From assembly GCA_965222525.1 (NCBI GenBank), contig OZ244955.1:248001-312000 (forward strand): a stretch of DNA of 64,000 bases, written 5' to 3'. Origin of the DNA: CBDCUF01 sp965222525. GTDB taxonomy: Bacteria; Pseudomonadota; Alphaproteobacteria; Rickettsiales; UBA8987. The notes below the pieces were generated by a model that saw nothing but the letters and a program-made list of their open reading frames with translations, searched no databases and was not told where the DNA came from. The position numbers and the translations under genes are program-made. The first letter of the stretch is position 1. Each line of letters begins with the position of its first letter. Positions 60,398-64,000 of the stretch are shown here, one piece after another.

Positions 60398-61702
60398 ATG
60401 GTGAATGAGAAGGAAAATGGGCTTAATATCGGGATTGCCGGACTTGGTACGGTCGGGGTGGGAGTGCTGCGGATTTTGCTGGAAAAACAGGAATTATTTG
60501 CACGCAAAACCGGCAGGGAAATTGCCGTCCGGGCGGTATCATCCCGTGACCGCAGCAAGGACCGCGGGGTGAGCCTTGATAATATGGACTGGTATGAAAA
60601 CCCTGTTGATATAGCACATGATGACAATATCGACCTTGTGGTTGAGACTATCGGCGGTGATAGCGGGGTTGCGTATGATTTATGCAAGGCTGCCCTTGAA
60701 GGCGGCAAACATGTAGTGACTGCCAACAAGGCGCTGATAGCCAAACATGGCAATGAGTTTGCTGAAATAGCGGAAGGGCAGGGGGCAGCGTTGATGTTTG
60801 AGGCTGCGGTTGCCGGCGGCATCCCTATAGTAAAGGCTTTGCGGGAGGGATTGGCAGCAAATAATTTCAGCCGTATATCCGGCATACTTAACGGCACCTG
60901 TAATTATATCATTTCCGGGATGAAGCAGAAAAACCGTGAGTTTGATGATGTGCTGGCAGAGGCGCAGAGGCTCGGCTATGCAGAAACCCCGCCTGACCTG
61001 GATATAGACGGAATCGACACCGCCCATAAGCTGGCAATAATTACCGCCCTGGCCTATAATTGCAGGCTTGATTTCGACTCCGTACATATAGGTGGAATTC
61101 GTAATGTTTCGCTTGCCGATATTAAATATGCCGATGAGCTGGGATATGAAATCCGCCTGCTGGGGATTGCCAAGCAGACCGAGAGTGGTATAGAGCAACG
61201 GGTACATGCCTGTCTGGTGCCGAAATCTTCAGTATTTGCACAAGTCTCCGGAGTCACCAATGCTGTGCTGGCCGAATGCGACGCGCTCGGTCCGGCATTC
61301 TTCACCGGAGCAGGTGCCGGCCGGAATCCCACCGCTTCTTCGGTAATAGCAGATATTATTGACATCGCCCGTGGCAATATATCACCGCCATTCGGAATGC
61401 AGGTAAATCAGTTGCAGGAAGCCGAATTTATTGATATTAAGAGCCATACCGGTGAATATTATATGCGGATGCAGGTGAGTGATGAGCCGGGTGTTCTGGC
61501 CTCGATTACCTCACTGTTCGGCCAGCAGGAAATCGGGATGGAGACGGTTTTGCAGAAGGCTGATGAGCAGAGCAAAACCGCGCAGATTGCACTCACCACC
61601 CATAATACCAGCGAAATTGCCATAAAGAAACTTCTGGGCGAGCTGGAGAATATGGAATATATTGTCGAAACCCCGCATATTATAAGGATTGAGCGGGTTT
61701 GA
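60398..61702 (+). CDS. hom: Homoserine dehydrogenase
   Basis: 434 residues. NAD(P)-binding GIAGLGTVGVGVLRIL, VVTANKALIAKHG, catalytic region FEAAVAGGIPIVKALREGLA, ILNGTCNYIISGM, LGYAETPPDLDIDGIDTAHK, and a C-terminal ACT domain (MQVSDEPGVLASITSLFGQQ) for feedback control by threonine. It makes homoserine for Thr/Met. Followed by glpX, the common alphaproteobacterial order, with a repeat in the gap. Confidence 0.97.
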   Translation: MVNEKENGLNIGIAGLGTVGVGVLRILLEKQELFARKTGREIAVRAVSSRDRSKDRGVSLDNMDWYENPVDIAHDDNIDLVVETIGGDSGVAYDLCKAALEGGKHVVTANKALIAKHGNEFAEIAEGQGAALMFEAAVAGGIPIVKALREGLAANNFSRISGILNGTCNYIISGMKQKNREFDDVLAEAQRLGYAETPPDLDIDGIDTAHKLAIITALAYNCRLDFDSVHIGGIRNVSLADIKYADELGYEIRLLGIAKQTESGIEQRVHACLVPKSSVFAQVSGVTNAVLAECDALGPAFFTGAGAGRNPTASSVIADIIDIARGNISPPFGMQVNQLQEAEFIDIKSHTGEYYMRMQVSDEPGVLASITSLFGQQEIGMETVLQKADEQSKTAQIALTTHNTSEIAIKKLLGELENMEYIVETPHIIRIERV

Positions 61703-61726
61703 GAGGAGAAATTAGGGATACGTGGC

Positions 61727-61884
61727 TGTCACCCCGGACGCATATTTTCTCTGAATCTTTGATTCAGTCAGAAAATAGCGTTCACGGGGTTATTGCGTAG
61801 TCACGTACTGTTGCTTATAACCCCGAGAATGGTGTTTTCTTAGCGAAATCAAAGATTTCGAGAAAACATCCATCCGGGGTGACA
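61727..61884. repeat. CACCCCGGA repeat family (copy 2)
   Basis: 158 bases with ends TGTCACCCCGGACG and CATCCGGGGTGACA. Inner hairpins CTGAATCTTTGATTCAG and CGAAATCAAAGATTTCG, and the CACGGGGTTA/TAACCCCGAG centre, match copy 1 (37905-38061) in the opposite orientation. A short CTAGACTC repeat follows at about 61890-61910. Confidence 0.88.
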
Positions 61885-61932
61885 AAATACTAGACTCTAG
61901 ACTCAAAACTCTAGCCACTAAAGGAGAAAAAC

Positions 61933-62928
61933 ATGCTGGCAGAAAAGAAAATAACTATTGAACCGCAATATACGCTGGGGCGCAATCTGGCGCTGGAGGC
62001 GGTGCGGGTGACCGAAGCGGCAGCGCTGGCCTGTTCGAAATGGATGGGGCTTGGTGATGAGAAGGCCGCCGACCAAGCGGCTGTGGACGCAATGCGGCGT
62101 GCGCTCAACAGCCTGGATATACAGGGTACGGTTGTGATAGGTGAAGGCGAGCGTGACAAGGCTCCTATGCTTTATATTGGCGAGAAAGTGGGAACCGGAA
62201 CCGGCCCTGAAGTTGACATAGCGCTCGACCCGCTGGAGGGTACGACAATTTGCGCCACCGGTGCGCCTAATGCGCTGGCGGTGGTAGCACTGGCGGAGAA
62301 GGGCGGATTCCTTAACGCACCCGATGTTTATATGGAGAAAATTGCGGTTGGCGGTGGTTTGCCAAATGGAGTGATAAATCTTTCCGACAGTATTGAGAAG
62401 AACCTGAAACATCTGGCCAAGGCAAAGAAATGTGATATTTCCGACCTGTTGGTGGTTATCCTCGACCGCCCGCGCCATGAGGAGCTGATTGCCAGGGTGC
62501 GTGAGCAGAAAGCACGTATCCAGCTTATCGGTGATGGTGATGTAGCGGGGATTATCGCAACCACCCGTCCTGAAACCGCTGTTGACCTTTATGTCGGTAT
62601 CGGCGGTGCACCTGAAGGTGTGCTAGCAGCGGCGGCTTTATGCTGTACCGGCGGGCAGATGCAGGGCAGGCTGGTATTTGACGGCTCCAGCAAGGTTGAT
62701 GATGAGCAGAAGGAGCGTGCGAAAGCCATGGGCATTACCGACCTGAACAAGATTTATACCCGTGAGGAACTGGCGCATGGTGATGTCATGTTTGCTGCCA
62801 CCGGTGTTACTACCGGCTGGATGCTGGAAGGGGTTAAACGCTTCCCGGGCGGTGCGCAGACCCATTCACTGGTAATGCGCTCCCAGACCGGCACCACCCG
62901 CCTGGTCACCACCGAGCATAAATTCTGA
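61933..62928 (+). CDS. glpX: Class II fructose-1,6-bisphosphatase (GlpX)
   Basis: 331 residues, normal length. GlpX motifs: ALACSKWMGLGDEKAADQAA, GTVVIGEGERDKAPMLYIGE (metal-binding), DIALDPLEGTTICATGAPNA and GIGGAPEGVLAAAALCCTGG. Lithium-sensitive phosphatase of gluconeogenesis. Good AAAGGAG site. It pairs with hom upstream. Confidence 0.97.
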   Translation: MLAEKKITIEPQYTLGRNLALEAVRVTEAAALACSKWMGLGDEKAADQAAVDAMRRALNSLDIQGTVVIGEGERDKAPMLYIGEKVGTGTGPEVDIALDPLEGTTICATGAPNALAVVALAEKGGFLNAPDVYMEKIAVGGGLPNGVINLSDSIEKNLKHLAKAKKCDISDLLVVILDRPRHEELIARVREQKARIQLIGDGDVAGIIATTRPETAVDLYVGIGGAPEGVLAAAALCCTGGQMQGRLVFDGSSKVDDEQKERAKAMGITDLNKIYTREELAHGDVMFAATGVTTGWMLEGVKRFPGGAQTHSLVMRSQTGTTRLVTTEHKF

Positions 62929-63132
62929 TTTCATATAATATAAATTGAGATGATCAGCTTACTTAGCAAAGATATCTTAAAAACTTTTGGTAAAAAAATA
63001 TAGTATTTCCTAATTTGAGGTAAAAGTTAGGGACATAAACTTCATAGGGTATAAAATTGCAGGCATAAAACCAAGCGGTCGTGCTGTACAAAAATCGCTC
63101 AACCCGTTCAAACCCTTAAAATATTTTTAAAG
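62929..63132. other. Intergenic stretch, no gene seen
   Basis: About 200 AT-rich bases between convergent glpX and the beta-helix gene. No hairpin with a T-run stands out, and none of the window's repeat families is present. Confidence 0.4.
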
Positions 63133-64000
63133 CTACTGTGGCTGCAGAGCACCTCTAAAAGTCTCACCTTTTAGGCCTGGCCATTTCTTGTTACTTAGGT
63201 CAAGAGCACCTTTAGCTGCTGGGCCATACTTGTCCGGAATATACTCACTATTCAACTTAGGATCAGCTTCAATACCTGATGCCTCCCAACCTGGATTATA
63301 GTAGCTTTTCGTTTTTACGAAATAGCTGGATTTTTTGAAATCAGACAAACTAGAGAAGCTAATTTTTTGATCTCCATAATACAACTCCTTAAATACAGGG
63401 GCAGACAGATCTGTCCTGTGATACAGATTACCATCAAGGATATGTGACCCTCCTTTTATTTGGCACTTTCCTAATATATGCTGCTCTTCCAACTCAACAA
63501 AAATGTTATTGTACATTTCATGTGGAAAATTAGAGTTTAACTGCTCTGGCCCAAAGTTTGAATAGTGGTAGCAGTTTCCCATACCATTATTGGAGGAGTA
63601 TTTTTTACCAGAAATAACCGTATTATGGTAGATTTTCCACGGATCAGGAGTTGTAATTCCTGACATGCTATGAGAGCCAAAACCAGATCCTGCAGCATAC
63701 CCTGTTCCATCCGCTCCTTTCATATGGCCCGACAACAAATTATGTGGGTCGGATCTTCCTTTAAATGTATATTGCGAAGCGTCAATAATATTATGGTGTA
63801 TATATTTAGTTCCAGTATACCCAGGCTCTTGATCACCAGATCCATGCCATGAGAACCCTGCATGCACGCCTATTAGCTTATTATGGTGAATGTTGTAATT
63901 GTATCCGGCTGAACCCATTTGAGTTACGTCATCTCTGATGTTATAAAACTCATTATGATGAATATGTATATCATGGGCTTTATTTGTAAAGTTTATAGCA
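63133..64000 (-). CDS. Right-handed parallel beta-helix protein (N-terminus outside the window)
   Basis: At least 289 residues are visible; the frame stays open through the last base, so the ATG at 63916-63918 is internal and the true start is beyond 64000. Repeated HHN and YNN turns (DIHIHHNEFYNIRDD; YNYNIHHNKLIGVHAGFS; KYIHHNIIDASQ; WKIYHNTVISGK; MYNNIFVELEE) mark a pectate-lyase-like beta-helix with an Asn ladder. Such proteins are polysaccharide lyases/epimerases or surface adhesins. Gene composition is AT-rich and unlike its neighbours, suggesting acquisition. No catalytic residues could be fixed. Confidence 0.8.
   Translation of the reverse strand, partial: AINFTNKAHDIHIHHNEFYNIRDDVTQMGSAGYNYNIHHNKLIGVHAGFSWHGSGDQEPGYTGTKYIHHNIIDASQYTFKGRSDPHNLLSGHMKGADGTGYAAGSGFGSHSMSGITTPDPWKIYHNTVISGKKYSSNNGMGNCYHYSNFGPEQLNSNFPHEMYNNIFVELEEQHILGKCQIKGGSHILDGNLYHRTDLSAPVFKELYYGDQKISFSSLSDFKKSSYFVKTKSYYNPGWEASGIEADPKLNSEYIPDKYGPAAKGALDLSNKKWPGLKGETFRGALQPQ

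Overview
The window looks like a chromosomal segment of a flagellated alphaproteobacterium. The evidence is a MotE-like/cheY/cheZ flagellar run, alphaproteobacterial-type MlaA/MlaC, Pal/CpoB, hom-glpX and rplU-rpmA pairs, a 6S RNA beside the 5-formyltetrahydrofolate cyclo-ligase gene, and moderate to low G+C. Many intergenic gaps hold palindromic, MITE-like repeats. A few repeats supply start codons, stop-codon flanks or in-frame peptide, which recalls the palindromic elements of Rickettsiales; placing the genome in a particular order is inference only.

Layout. 1-1915: flagellar motor/chemotaxis genes (MotE-like, cheY, cheZ). 1973-3180: tRNA-Arg(CCT) followed by a small accessory stretch with an orphan hypothetical protein, a gene remnant and repeat sequence. 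3181-15894: a surface-structure region with two very large TPR proteins, a BrnT/BrnA toxin-antitoxin pair, a PelD/PelE-like pair (the c-di-GMP-receptor and membrane-TPR parts of a Pel exopolysaccharide machine), two pseudopilins with acidic calcium-type loops, and fliN between the pseudopilins. 15891-17478: cyclo-ligase, 6S RNA and RNase D. 17770-20215: a polytopic membrane protein and a CDP-glycerol-type glycerophosphotransferase. 20236-26007: mrdA, a CPA1 antiporter, motA and rmuC split into two overlapping ORFs. 26107-31165: lptA, pgpA, ribosomal proteins L27/L21, a cystathionine-gamma-synthase-type enzyme, an Xre regulator with a highly structured upstream segment, and uppS. 31276-37259: pal-cpoB-pmbA, metF, mlaA-mlaC. 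37234-41054: a surface polysaccharide operon on the minus strand (PLP sugar dehydratase, ABC exporter, initiating sugar transferase).

41077-46826: a second BrnT/BrnA pair, small proteins, rpsT, recG and hpf. 46875-52771: a short glutamine-synthetase-like protein, folC, rpmG, guaB, a small conserved protein and a yejE-like permease. 53125-56759: small lipoprotein, hypothetical protein, CcmG-like thioredoxin, a major porin with a clear terminator, and the PLP-homeostasis protein. 56787-64000: dnaE, hom, glpX and the C-terminal part of an AT-rich right-handed beta-helix protein that runs off the window.

Housekeeping genes are intact and ordinary. The points most worth following are the partial Pel-like locus, a MITE nested inside another palindromic repeat with a TA target duplication, several other repeat families, a 20-bp upstream motif shared by two orphan genes, a multi-hairpin element beside the Xre gene, the split rmuC, and an unlisted 36-residue membrane protein.
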